NCBI RefSeq assembly: GCF_014649855.1
Contig: NZ_BMTV01000006.1
Coordinates: forward strand, 164,798-228,797
Reading direction: 5' to 3'
DNA from: Streptomyces roseolus
GTDB lineage: Bacteria; Actinomycetota; Actinomycetes; Streptomycetales; Streptomycetaceae
DNA: 64,000 nucleotides
The notes under the pieces are model-generated. The model saw nothing but the letters and a program-made list of their open reading frames with translations. It did not search any database and was not told the DNA's origin. A program made the translations under genes and the position numbers. Of the stretch, positions 17,383-24,902 are shown in pieces (position 1 is the first letter of the stretch; each line of letters opens with the position of its first letter).

Positions 17383-19701
17383 TCAGCCCGCCGGCTCGAT
17401 CACGACCTTGAGGTGCTTCATGATCGGCTGGTCGCTCTGGGTGCTGTGGTCGCCGAGGGCGCACAGCACGTTCATCTCCGGCATGTACCCCGCCGCGCAG
17501 CCCCGCGGGATGTCGTACGGCACCGCCAGATAGCCGTGCAGCGAGCGCCGGCCGCCGTCGCGGGCGGTGGCGGTGATGTCCACCGGGGCGAGTTCCGCGA
17601 TGCCCCGCTCGCGCATGTCGGCGCGGTTCATGAAGACCAGCGTGCGCAGCCCGCTGACGCCCCGGTAGCGGTCGTCGTCGGAGTAGATCGTGGTGTTCCA
17701 CTGGTCGTGCGAGCGCATCGTGCCGAGCGCGAGCGTGCCCGGCTCGGGGACGACGTCCGGCAGCGGCGCGGCGGAGAACTCCGCCTTCCCCGACGGGGTG
17801 AGGAAGACCAGCTCGCGCGCGGGCTGCCTGATGCGGAAGCCGAGCGGCAGCCGCACCCGCCGGTTGAAGTCCTCGAAGCCGTCCAGGACCCGGGCCATGG
17901 TGTCCCGGATCCGGTCGTAGTCCTCCACGTACCAGGCCCACGGCGTGGTGCTGTCGGGCAGCGCGGCCCGCGCCATGCCCGCGATGATCGCCGGTTCGGA
18001 CAGCAGGTGCGGCGACGCGGGCTTCTTCATCCCGCGCGACAGGTGGACCATGCTCATCGAGTCCTCGACGGAGGCGGCCTGTTCGCCCTTGCGCTGGTGG
18101 TCCTTCTCGGTGCGGCCCAGGCACGGCAGGATGAGCGCCCGCCGGCCGTGCACCACATGGCTGCGGTTGAGCTTGGTGCTCACCTGGACGGTCAGTTCGC
18201 AGTTCCGCAGCGCCTCGTACGTGACGGCGGTGTCGGGGGCGGCCAGCGCGAAGTTGCCGCCCATGCCGACGAAGACCTCGACGTCGCCGCGTGCCATCGC
18301 CTCGATGGTGCGCACGGTGTCGAGGCCGTGGGCGCGCGGCGGGTCGATCCCGCAGACCTCGCCGAGCCGGTCGAGGAAGGCCTCGGCGGGGCGGTGGTCG
18401 ATGCCGCAGGTGCGGTTGCCCTGGACGTTGCTGTGGCCGCGTACGGGGGAGGGGCCGGCGCCCTCGCGGCCCAGGTTGCCGCGCAGCAGCAGGAGGTCGA
18501 CGATCTCGCGGACGGTGTCGACGCCGTGCTCGTGCTGGGTGACGCCGAGGCACCAGCTGACGATCGACCGGTCCGCCTCCCGGTACACCCGGGCCGCCTC
18601 CAGGATCTCCTCGCGGGAGAGCCCCGACTGGTGCTCGATCTCCTCCCACGGCGTCGCCTCGCACACCGCCCGGTACTCCTCGAAGCCGGCCGTGTGCCGC
18701 TCGATGAACTCCCGGTCGAGCGCCTTCGGATCGGACGCCGACCGCTCGAGGACCGCCTTGGCCATCCCCCGCAGGAAGGCCATGTCGCCGCCGATGCGGA
18801 CCTGGAGGTTGAGCGTGGACGTCGGCGTGGAGTGGAAGGTCGCCATGTCCTTGAAGTCGTGCGGGATGATCGCGCGGGTCGCGGCGGCCTCCACCAGCGG
18901 GTTGACGTGCACGATCCGCGCGCCCCGGTCGTACGCCTCGGTGAGGGCGGTGAGCATCCGGGGCGCGTTGGACGCCGCGTTGACGCCGAGGATGAACAGG
19001 GCGTCGGCGGTCTCCCAGTCGGCGAGGTCCACCGTCCCCTTGCCGGTGCCCAGGGCCGCCTGCATGGCCCGCCCGCTCGCCTCGTGGCACATGTTGGAGC
19101 AGTCGGGGAGGTTGTTGGTGCCGAGCTCGCGGGCGAGCAGCTGGTAGAGGAAGGTCGCCTCGTTGCCGAGCCGGCCCGAGGTGTAGAACGACGCCCGGTC
19201 CGGGTCGTCGAGGCCGCGCAGGGCTTCGCCGACCAGCTCGAAGGCGTCCTTCCAGGCGATCGGCACGTAGTGGTCGGTGCCGGGGTCGTACACCATCGGC
19301 TCGGTCAGCCGGCCCTCGTTCTCGAGGGCGTGGTCCGACCATCCGGCCAGCTCGGTCACCGAGTGCGCGGCGAAGAACTCCCGCCCGACCCGCTTCCGGG
19401 TCATCTCCCAGGTGACGTGCTTGACGCCGTTCTCGCAGATGTCCAGGTGGAGGCCCTTGGTGTCGTCGGGCCAGGCGCAGCCCGGACAGTCGAAGCCGGT
19501 GCGTTCGTGGTTCATCTTCATGATCGCCCGGGGCCCGTCCACGGGGAGGGCGCCCTCCCGGACCATGAAGCGCGTCACGCTCTTGGCGGCACCCCAGCCG
19601 GCGGCCGGATGGCGGTACGGCCGGATCTCCGGCTCCCCGTCGGGGACGGGACCCACCCGGGGTTCCGGGTCGTCCTGCCGCTTGGCTCGGTCGAGGCTCA
19701 T
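17383..19701 (-). CDS. FdhF/YdeP-family molybdopterin oxidoreductase
   Basis: 772 aa, full length for the FdhF/YdeP family of the DMSO-reductase superfamily. Family signs are HERTGFDCPGCAWPD near residue 75, where classical formate dehydrogenases would bind an iron-sulfur cluster but only a CxxC is present, GHSNVQGNRTCGI in the middle, and RSHDQWNTTIYSDDDRYRG in the C-terminal cofactor-binding domain. The physiological electron donor is unknown; E. coli YdeP is linked to acid resistance. ATG 19701 is preferred over the upstream in-frame codon because AAGGTGG lies 8-14 bp upstream. No fdhD or Mo-cofactor gene is adjacent. Confidence 0.92.
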   Translation of the reverse strand: MSLDRAKRQDDPEPRVGPVPDGEPEIRPYRHPAAGWGAAKSVTRFMVREGALPVDGPRAIMKMNHERTGFDCPGCAWPDDTKGLHLDICENGVKHVTWEMTRKRVGREFFAAHSVTELAGWSDHALENEGRLTEPMVYDPGTDHYVPIAWKDAFELVGEALRGLDDPDRASFYTSGRLGNEATFLYQLLARELGTNNLPDCSNMCHEASGRAMQAALGTGKGTVDLADWETADALFILGVNAASNAPRMLTALTEAYDRGARIVHVNPLVEAAATRAIIPHDFKDMATFHSTPTSTLNLQVRIGGDMAFLRGMAKAVLERSASDPKALDREFIERHTAGFEEYRAVCEATPWEEIEHQSGLSREEILEAARVYREADRSIVSWCLGVTQHEHGVDTVREIVDLLLLRGNLGREGAGPSPVRGHSNVQGNRTCGIDHRPAEAFLDRLGEVCGIDPPRAHGLDTVRTIEAMARGDVEVFVGMGGNFALAAPDTAVTYEALRNCELTVQVSTKLNRSHVVHGRRALILPCLGRTEKDHQRKGEQAASVEDSMSMVHLSRGMKKPASPHLLSEPAIIAGMARAALPDSTTPWAWYVEDYDRIRDTMARVLDGFEDFNRRVRLPLGFRIRQPARELVFLTPSGKAEFSAAPLPDVVPEPGTLALGTMRSHDQWNTTIYSDDDRYRGVSGLRTLVFMNRADMRERGIAELAPVDITATARDGGRRSLHGYLAVPYDIPRGCAAGYMPEMNVLCALGDHSTQSDQPIMKHLKVVIEPAG

Positions 19702-20221
19702 GGGCCTGCCACCTTTCCGGCGCACACGGGCGCGAGGGAACGCGTACGACCCCCTCCCGGCAGGCTATGCCGGGCCCCGCCCCGTCGCCATCCGGCCGCG
19801 CGGGGTCACGGCGGCGGGCCGCGGGCCCGCCGGACCGTGGATGCGCCGGCGGCGATTCGCCCCGTTCGTGACGCCCCTTCTCGTGGCTCCCCTTCGCCGC
19901 CGCTCGTCCACGAGCCCGACACCCCGTCCTTCGTCCACGAGCCCGCCTCCGCCCCCGTGTCCCGCCGCCCGAAGGGAGTCGTCGGCGCGGCCGCCGGGGC
20001 CGTCACCGGCACCGCCCCCGCGTGCTCACCGACCGCGTGCTCACCGACCGCGTGCTCACCGACACGGCGGTCGGCATCCTCGCCGGGATCGCCGCCGCCA
20101 CCGGCCGACCCGGCACCAGGCCCGCGAAGCCGTGCCCCGGCCGACCCGGCGCCGGGCCCGCGGGCCGTGCCCCGGCCGCCCCGGTGTGCGTCGGCCCCGC
20201 GCGTCCCGGCAGACTCGCCCC
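19702..20221. other. Gene-free stretch with short direct repeats, possible decayed ORF
   Basis: 520 bp without a convincing gene. It holds a 15-bp unit, CGTGCTCACCGACCG, in three tandem copies (20021-20035, 20036-20050, 20051-20064 with the last base changed), a CGTCCACGAGCCCG pair near 19905-19945, and a diverged pair of about 45 bp in 20094-20180. Joining two frames across the 15-bp repeats gives a plausible peptide (VSRRPKGVVGAAAGAVTGT, then VLTDTAVGILAGIAAA), so a small gene may have been interrupted by repeat expansion. A short ORF from GTG 20022 ends in an ATGA overlap with the next gene. Confidence 0.5.
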
Positions 20222-21694
20222 ATGAGCAGCACGCGCCCGCGCCCCGCCCGCCCCGCCGGGTCCACCCCGACCGCCGTCGTCGTCGGCGCCGGCCCCAACG
20301 GGCTCGCGGCCGGCGCCCTGCTCGCCGAGGCCGGCGTCGAGGTCACGGTCCTGGAGGCCGCGGCGACGATCGGCGGCGGCACCCGCACCGACGAGGCGAT
20401 CCTGCCCGGCCTGCTCCACGACCACTGCTCGGCCGTCCACCCCCTCGCCGTCGCCTCGCCCGCCCTCCGCCACCTGCGCCTCGACCGGTACGGGCTGAAC
20501 TGGCTGCTCCCCGAGGTCGACTGCGCCCACCCCCTCGACGACGGCACCGCCGCCGCCCTGCACCGCTCGGTCGCCGAGACCGCCGCCGGGCTCGGCGCCG
20601 ACGCGGCCCGCTACCGGGCCCTGCTCGCCCCCTCGGTACGCCGCTGGGAGGCGCTCTCCGGAGACGTCATGGGCCCGCTGCTCCGCGTGCCCGACCACCC
20701 GCTGCTGCTCGCCCGCTTCGGACTGCCGACCGTCCTGCCCGCCGCCGCCCTCGCCCGCCTCTTCCGCACCCCGGGCGCCCGCGCCCTGTGGGCGGGCGTC
20801 GCCGCCCACGCCTACCGCCCCCTCACCGACCCCCTCAGCTCCGCCATCGGACTCGGCATCCTGACCGCCGGGCACGCGGCCGGCTGGGCCGTCGCCGAGG
20901 GCGGCTCCCGCTCCATCACCGAGGCCCTCGCGGCCGCCCTCCGCGCCCACGGCGGCCGGATCGAGACGGGCGTCAGGATCACCCACCGCTCCCAGCTGCC
21001 GCCCGCCGACCTCACGCTCCTCGACCTCGACCCGGCCCAGGTCGCGGTCGTGTACGGCGACCTCCTGCCGTCCCGCACCGCGGCCGCGTACCGCCGCTTC
21101 CGGCGCGGCCCCGGAGCCTTCAAGGTCGACCTGGCGGTGGAGGGCGGGGTGCCGTGGCGCGCGGAGGTCGCCCGCCGGGCCGGCACGGTCCACCTCGGCG
21201 GCCCGCTCGCCGAGGTCGTCCGCGCCGAACGGGACGTCACCGACGGCCGGATGCCGGACCGCCCCTTCGTCCTCGTCGGCCAGCAGTACCTCGCCGACCC
21301 CTCCCGCTCCGTCGGCGACGTCCACCCGGTGTGGACGTACGCGCACGTGCCGCACGGCTACGACGGCGACGCGACCGACGCGATCCTGGCCCGTCTGGAA
21401 CAGTTCGCCCCCGGCGTCCGGGACCGCGTCGTCGGCCTCCGCGTCACCCGGCCCGCCGACTTCGCCGCCGCCAACCCCAACTTCGCCGGCGGCGACATCC
21501 TCACCGGCGCCAAGACCGTCCCCCAACTGGTCCTCGGTGCCCGCCCCGCCCTCGACCCCTACGCCACGGGCCTCCCCGGCGTCCACCTCTGCTCCGCCGC
21601 CACCCCGCCCGGCCCCGGCGCCCACGGCATGTCCGGTGCCGGCGCCGCCGCGGCGGCCCTCCGCCACCTCGGCATCCGGCCGCCCTGGCGGTAG
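20222..21694 (+). CDS. FAD-dependent oxidoreductase of the phytoene-desaturase-like family
   Basis: 490 aa. The N-terminus has the Rossmann dinucleotide fold AVVVGAGPNGLAAGALLAEAG followed by VTVLEAAATIGGGTRTDE, the pattern of carotenoid desaturase-like flavoproteins. The C-terminus carries the second FAD-contact region (PGVHLCSAATPPGPGAHGMSG). No carotenoid genes are present, so it belongs to the large group of phytoene-desaturase-like proteins of unknown substrate. The ATG at 20222 has no Shine-Dalgarno; CAGACT at 20210-20215 lies 6 bp before it, suggesting a leaderless transcript. The convergent LysR gene lies downstream. Confidence 0.9.
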   Translation: MSSTRPRPARPAGSTPTAVVVGAGPNGLAAGALLAEAGVEVTVLEAAATIGGGTRTDEAILPGLLHDHCSAVHPLAVASPALRHLRLDRYGLNWLLPEVDCAHPLDDGTAAALHRSVAETAAGLGADAARYRALLAPSVRRWEALSGDVMGPLLRVPDHPLLLARFGLPTVLPAAALARLFRTPGARALWAGVAAHAYRPLTDPLSSAIGLGILTAGHAAGWAVAEGGSRSITEALAAALRAHGGRIETGVRITHRSQLPPADLTLLDLDPAQVAVVYGDLLPSRTAAAYRRFRRGPGAFKVDLAVEGGVPWRAEVARRAGTVHLGGPLAEVVRAERDVTDGRMPDRPFVLVGQQYLADPSRSVGDVHPVWTYAHVPHGYDGDATDAILARLEQFAPGVRDRVVGLRVTRPADFAAANPNFAGGDILTGAKTVPQLVLGARPALDPYATGLPGVHLCSAATPPGPGAHGMSGAGAAAAALRHLGIRPPWR

Positions 21695-21800
21695 CCCCCC
21701 GCCCCGCCCATGGGCCGGACGACCCGCGTGGGCCGCTCCGGCCCGGCCCGTACGGGACCCTTCGGCGGCGACGCGGCGGCCGGTGTTCCACCGGGTTCCG

Positions 21801-22691
21801 TCACGGAGCGCCGGTCACGCCGAACGCCGGGCGCGCGTGGGCGAGGAAGGCGTGGACGGCCGGGTGGGGCGCGGGCCTCCAGACCAGGAGGAGGAGGGCC
21901 GCGACGTCCACGTCGTCGAGGGGGAGCGCGGTGAGCCGGTCGGCGTGGGCGCGGGCCATCGAGGTGCTCAGGACGGCGACCCCCAGGCCCCGCGCGGCGA
22001 GGTCGGCGAGGGAGCCGGCGGCTCCGGCCTCCAGGGCGATCGCCGGCCGGAGGCCCTGCGCGTCGGACGCCAGGTCGAGCACCGCCCGCAGGCCGGTGCC
22101 GCGCGGCATGCAGATGATCGGGTGGGCGGTCAGCTCGCGGAGGGTGAGACGTTTCCGGCCGGCCAGGGGATGCGAGGGCGGGACGGCCGCGACGAGCCGC
22201 TCGTCGATGATCGTCAGCGCGTCCAGGCCGTCGGGGGGCGCGGCGGCCGCGCCGATGAGCGCCAGGTCGAGCGTGCCGCCGCGCACGCCCTCGACGAGCC
22301 GTTCCGAGTCGTCCTCCCGGAGCAGGACGTCCACCCCGGGATGGGCCGTGCGGAAAGCGGCGAGGGCGTCGAAGAGCGGGGTGACCGTGCAGCCGACGAC
22401 CATCCCGAGGGTCAGCCGGCCGCGCACCAGCCCCGTCACCTCGTCGACGGCCCGCCGGACCGCCCGGGCCGACGCCAGCGCCGCACGCGCGTGCGCGAGG
22501 GCGGCCTCCCCGGCGACGGTCAGGGTGACCGCCCGCGCCGACCGGTCGAACAGCTCGGCGCCCACCTCCTGTTCGAGCCGCCGGATCTGCGCGCTCACAC
22601 CGGACTGGCTGATGTGCACCCGCTCGGCGGCCCGGGTGAAGTTCCGCTCCTCGGCGACCGCGACGAAGTACTCCAACTGCCTGAGATCCAT
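21801..22691 (-). CDS. LysR-family transcriptional regulator
   Basis: 296 aa. The winged helix-turn-helix occupies residues 1-60 (MDLRQLEYFVAVAEERNFTRAAERVHISQSGVSAQ in the usual spacing) and the periplasmic-binding-like effector domain fills 90-290. The ATG at 22691 matches the universal LysR N-terminus. There is no Shine-Dalgarno, but TAGAAT (22700-22705, minus strand) lies 8 bp upstream, consistent with a leaderless mRNA. It diverges from the SnoaL-like gene at 22799 and probably controls it, the classic LysR arrangement. Confidence 0.95.
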   Translation of the reverse strand: MDLRQLEYFVAVAEERNFTRAAERVHISQSGVSAQIRRLEQEVGAELFDRSARAVTLTVAGEAALAHARAALASARAVRRAVDEVTGLVRGRLTLGMVVGCTVTPLFDALAAFRTAHPGVDVLLREDDSERLVEGVRGGTLDLALIGAAAAPPDGLDALTIIDERLVAAVPPSHPLAGRKRLTLRELTAHPIICMPRGTGLRAVLDLASDAQGLRPAIALEAGAAGSLADLAARGLGVAVLSTSMARAHADRLTALPLDDVDVAALLLLVWRPAPHPAVHAFLAHARPAFGVTGAP

Positions 22692-22715
22692 GACCACTGA
22701 TTCTAGAAGGCAGCA

Positions 22716-22728
22716 CAACCATCTGTTG
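22716..22728. promoter_or_regulatory. Candidate LysR operator between divergent genes
   Basis: Dyad CAAC-N5-GTTG in the 107-bp region shared by the LysR gene and the SnoaL-like gene. Its position next to the LysR -10-like TAGAAT is where autoregulatory LysR sites normally lie. The arms are short, so this is a suggestion. Confidence 0.4.
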
Positions 22729-22798
22729 GACTTCTCGACGAAGGCCCACGAGGCTGGAGGCACGGAACGAAGCAACCCGTCCAGCCAGGAGGAACCCG

Positions 22799-23164
22799 AT
22801 GCCGGAGTACGAGAAGGCCATGCGCCCCGAGGACATCACCCGTCTCTTCGTCGAGCGGTCCAACGCGGGCGACGCGGCGGGCGTCGCCGCGCTCTACGCC
22901 GAGGACGCCGTGCTGGCCTACCCGCCGGGCGAGGTGACGGTGGGACGGGAGGCCATCCGCGTCCTGTGGGAGAAGGTGCTCGCCCACCGGCCCCGCTTCG
23001 AGCCGGAGGAGCCGCTGCCCACCCTGGTGAACGGCGACATCGCCCTCACCTCGACCCCGCCGAAGGACGGCACCGGCGCCCGGGCCCAGGTCGTCAGGCG
23101 TCAGCCCGACGGCAGCTGGCTGCGGGTCCTGGACCAGCCCGAGTTCGTCCCGGCGGCGCGCTGA
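22799..23164 (+). CDS. SnoaL-like / NTF2-fold small protein
   Basis: 121 aa. The ITRLFVERSNAGDAAGVAALYAEDAVLAYPPG opening (read across residues 10-42) and the later GREAIRVLWEKVL segment are typical of the SnoaL/DUF4440 cone-shaped alpha+beta fold, whose members include cyclases, isomerases and many unassigned proteins. No catalytic residue can be asserted. ATG 22799 follows AGGAGGAACCCG, a strong ribosome-binding site. It is divergent from a LysR gene that probably controls it. Confidence 0.88.
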   Translation: MPEYEKAMRPEDITRLFVERSNAGDAAGVAALYAEDAVLAYPPGEVTVGREAIRVLWEKVLAHRPRFEPEEPLPTLVNGDIALTSTPPKDGTGARAQVVRRQPDGSWLRVLDQPEFVPAAR

Positions 23165-23203
23165 GGGGCGCGCGGGCGGGGGCCGGGGCCGGTTCGCGCG
23201 CGG

Positions 23204-23950
23204 TCACGAACGCCACCAGGGCTCCCGTACGTAACGACTCTCCGTACCGGTACAGCCGAGGCCGTCGGAGATCTCCTCGGAGTCCAGGTTCCAGCCCACC
23301 ACGCCGTTGCCCTTGCGGCTCAGTTCGATCAGGCGGGCGTCGGTGGTGCGGGTCCCGTCGGTGACGCGGCAGGCGACGATCGAGGTCCAGGCCTGGCCGT
23401 CGAGCGCGGAGACCAGGAACAGCAGCGGCAGGACGGCGGCGGTGAGGAGCAGGGCCACGCCCTGCTCGGCGGCCGCGGCCCGCCTCAGCCACCCGGGCGG
23501 CCGGTAGTCCGGGTCGTGCGAGGGTCCGCGCGGGGCGCCGTGCCCGTGGTGCGTGCGGCGCCGTCCCGTGCGGTACTCCACCACCACGCCCTTGCGGAGC
23601 GCGTACGCGGCGAGGGTCGTGCCCAGGCCCCACCACGGGCCGAAGAGGCAGGCGTCGATGACGCCGACCGCCAGGGGGTTCAGGACGGTGACCCCGACCC
23701 GGTGCAGGCGGGCGAGCCGGTCGTGGCCGGTCGGCACGGCGCCGCGCGCCGCGAAGACGGCGAAGACGACCCGGGACACCACGACCGCGAGGACCGAGCC
23801 GAGCAGCGGGTCCGTGATCACCATGCCGAGCAGCACGTCCGGCCAGTTCGCCGGCTCCATGCCGACGAACACGTCCCGCACCGCGTCCCCGCCGCCCACC
23901 GTGTAGGCGACCTTGGCCACGGGCACGGCGAGCGCCAGGGCGAGGAGCAC
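23204..23950 (-). CDS. Predicted membrane protein, function unknown
   Basis: 248 aa from the GTG at 23950. Hydrophobic stretches occur near 1-20, 40-70, 90-120 and 170-190. The C-terminal 60 residues look extracytoplasmic and carry two cysteines (ACRVTDG and DGLGCTGTESR) that could form a disulfide. I do not recognise the family. The reading frame stays open upstream of 23950 to near the greA-type stop, so the true start could be earlier; no good Shine-Dalgarno helps. It lies downstream of the GreA-type gene on the same strand and may be cotranscribed with it. Confidence 0.75.
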   Translation of the reverse strand: MLLALALAVPVAKVAYTVGGGDAVRDVFVGMEPANWPDVLLGMVITDPLLGSVLAVVVSRVVFAVFAARGAVPTGHDRLARLHRVGVTVLNPLAVGVIDACLFGPWWGLGTTLAAYALRKGVVVEYRTGRRRTHHGHGAPRGPSHDPDYRPPGWLRRAAAAEQGVALLLTAAVLPLLFLVSALDGQAWTSIVACRVTDGTRTTDARLIELSRKGNGVVGWNLDSEEISDGLGCTGTESRYVREPWWRS

Positions 23951-24030
23951 GGTGTGCCCCGGGCCGCCCTCGCGGTCGGCCCGGCGCTCCTCCGTCAGGT
24001 CCGGGCCGGCCCGGCTGTCGGCCGGGCCGC

Positions 24031-24507
24031 TCAGGAGCCGCCGCCCGGCACCCCGACCGAGAGGACGACGGCGGTGGTACGGCCCAGGGGGGTGGCGTAC
24101 GCGACGCTGTCACCGGCCGCGCGGCCGAGCAGCGCCCGGCCGAGCGGACTGTCGGCGGTGACCAGCGCCGGATCGTCCGCGTCGGCCAGCTCGCCGATGT
24201 GCAGCGTCGACTCGGTGCCGTCGCCGAACCGCACGCCCACCGTGCTGCCCACGCCGATCGTGCCGGCCGACGGCGCCACGGCGGCCGAGGCCTCCCGCAG
24301 CCGCCCCTCGATCTCCTCGATCCGCGTGTCCAGCCGGTCCGCCTCCGTGGCCCGCTGCAACTCGTCGGCCTGATCGGCCTGGTCACCGGGCTCGTCGGCG
24401 TCGCCGAGCGTGGCGGCGACCCTCGCCCGTTCGGCGCGCAGCTCGGACAGTTCGCGGTTCAGCGCCGTGCGCGCGGCCTCGCTGAGGGGCTCCGGTCCAG
24501 CGGTCAT
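24031..24507 (-). CDS. GreA/GreB-family transcription elongation factor
   Basis: 158 aa, the usual length. An N-terminal coiled coil (about 10-75) is followed by the FKBP-like C-terminal domain (TIGVGSTVGVRFGDGTE, then SPLGRALLGRAAGDSVAYATP). GreA rescues backtracked RNA polymerase by stimulating transcript cleavage through acidic residues at the coiled-coil tip. The tip here (ATLGDADEPGDQADQADEL) is strongly acidic but unlike the canonical sequence, so it may be a specialised paralogue. ATG 24507 follows GGGAG. The membrane protein gene lies downstream. Confidence 0.88.
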   Translation of the reverse strand: MTAGPEPLSEAARTALNRELSELRAERARVAATLGDADEPGDQADQADELQRATEADRLDTRIEEIEGRLREASAAVAPSAGTIGVGSTVGVRFGDGTESTLHIGELADADDPALVTADSPLGRALLGRAAGDSVAYATPLGRTTAVVLSVGVPGGGS

Positions 24508-24591
24508 GACTGCTCCCGTCGTGCGGTGGCGGGGACGAAGGACGACGCCTCCCATTCCGACATCACCGCAAAAGCCCGTCAAATCGCGTGA

Positions 24592-24830
24592 AACGTCCGT
24601 GTGGCCGCCGGCGAGGTCCGGAAGACCTCCGGCGGGGAGCCCGGAAGGCGTCCGGGGGCCTCCGGGGGCGGGGCCCGGGAGCCTCCGGGAGGGGCGCCTC
24701 CAGGGGAACGGGCCGGGGCGGCCTCCGGGAGTGCGGCCCGGAGGGGCTTTCGGGGGTGGATCCGGGAGCGGTCTCCGGAGGGCCTTTCGAACGGGCCGGG
24801 AAAACCCCTGGCGCCCCGGGGGCCGGGCGC
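24592..24830. other. G-rich leader region with iterated CTCCGG/CCGGAG inverted repeats
   Basis: About 240 bp without a gene, between the greA-type gene and the leaderless upstream ORF. The plus strand is unusually rich in G runs and in short complementary blocks (AGGTCCGGAAGACCT, GCCTCCGGGAGG, GTCTCCGGAGG) that recur roughly every 30-40 bp. It could fold as a series of hairpins. No promoter is obvious inside. Confidence 0.45.
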
Positions 24831-24832
24831 GT

Positions 24833-24838
24833 TAGCGT
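24833..24838 (+). promoter_or_regulatory. -10 element of a leaderless promoter (TAGCGT)
   Basis: TAGCGT lies 7 bp before ATG 24846, the spacing that puts the transcription start on the A of the start codon. No clear -35 box is visible in the G-rich region upstream. Confidence 0.5.
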
Positions 24839-24845
24839 GCTCGCG

Positions 24846-24902
24846 ATGATCACTCACTCCTCGCACCGATGGGGGGTCCTCACCGCGCACGGAGCGTCCT
24901 GA
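24846..24902 (+). CDS. Leaderless 18-codon upstream ORF of the MoxR/vWA operon
   Basis: Short ORF encoding MITHSSHRWGVLTAHGAS. Its TGA stop (24900-24902) shares the A of the ATG that starts the following 500-aa gene (TGATG). A -10-like TAGCGT ends 7 bp before its ATG, so the mRNA would begin at or next to this codon. The architecture, a leaderless mini-ORF that terminates on the start codon of the first structural gene, suggests translational coupling or translation-dependent regulation. No run of a single amino acid is seen, though three of 18 residues are His. Peptide expression is inference. Confidence 0.5.
   Translation: MITHSSHRWGVLTAHGAS

Noticed and set aside
3752..18000. tRNA or rRNA genes
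   Set aside because: No cloverleaf, CCA-flanked 70-90 bp element or conserved rRNA segment was seen here or elsewhere in the window.
20022..20225. 67-codon ORF ending in an ATGA overlap with the FAD oxidoreductase
   Set aside because: It starts within the 15-bp repeats, lacks a ribosome-binding site and turns into low-complexity sequence. Kept only as part of the possible decayed gene.
17413..23364. Open frame of nearly 2000 codons on the plus strand
   Set aside because: It runs antisense to the molybdopterin oxidoreductase and across the FAD oxidoreductase, LysR and SnoaL genes in non-coding frames. Its length reflects the scarcity of stop codons in very G+C-rich DNA; composition is Arg/Pro/Gly/Ala without domains.
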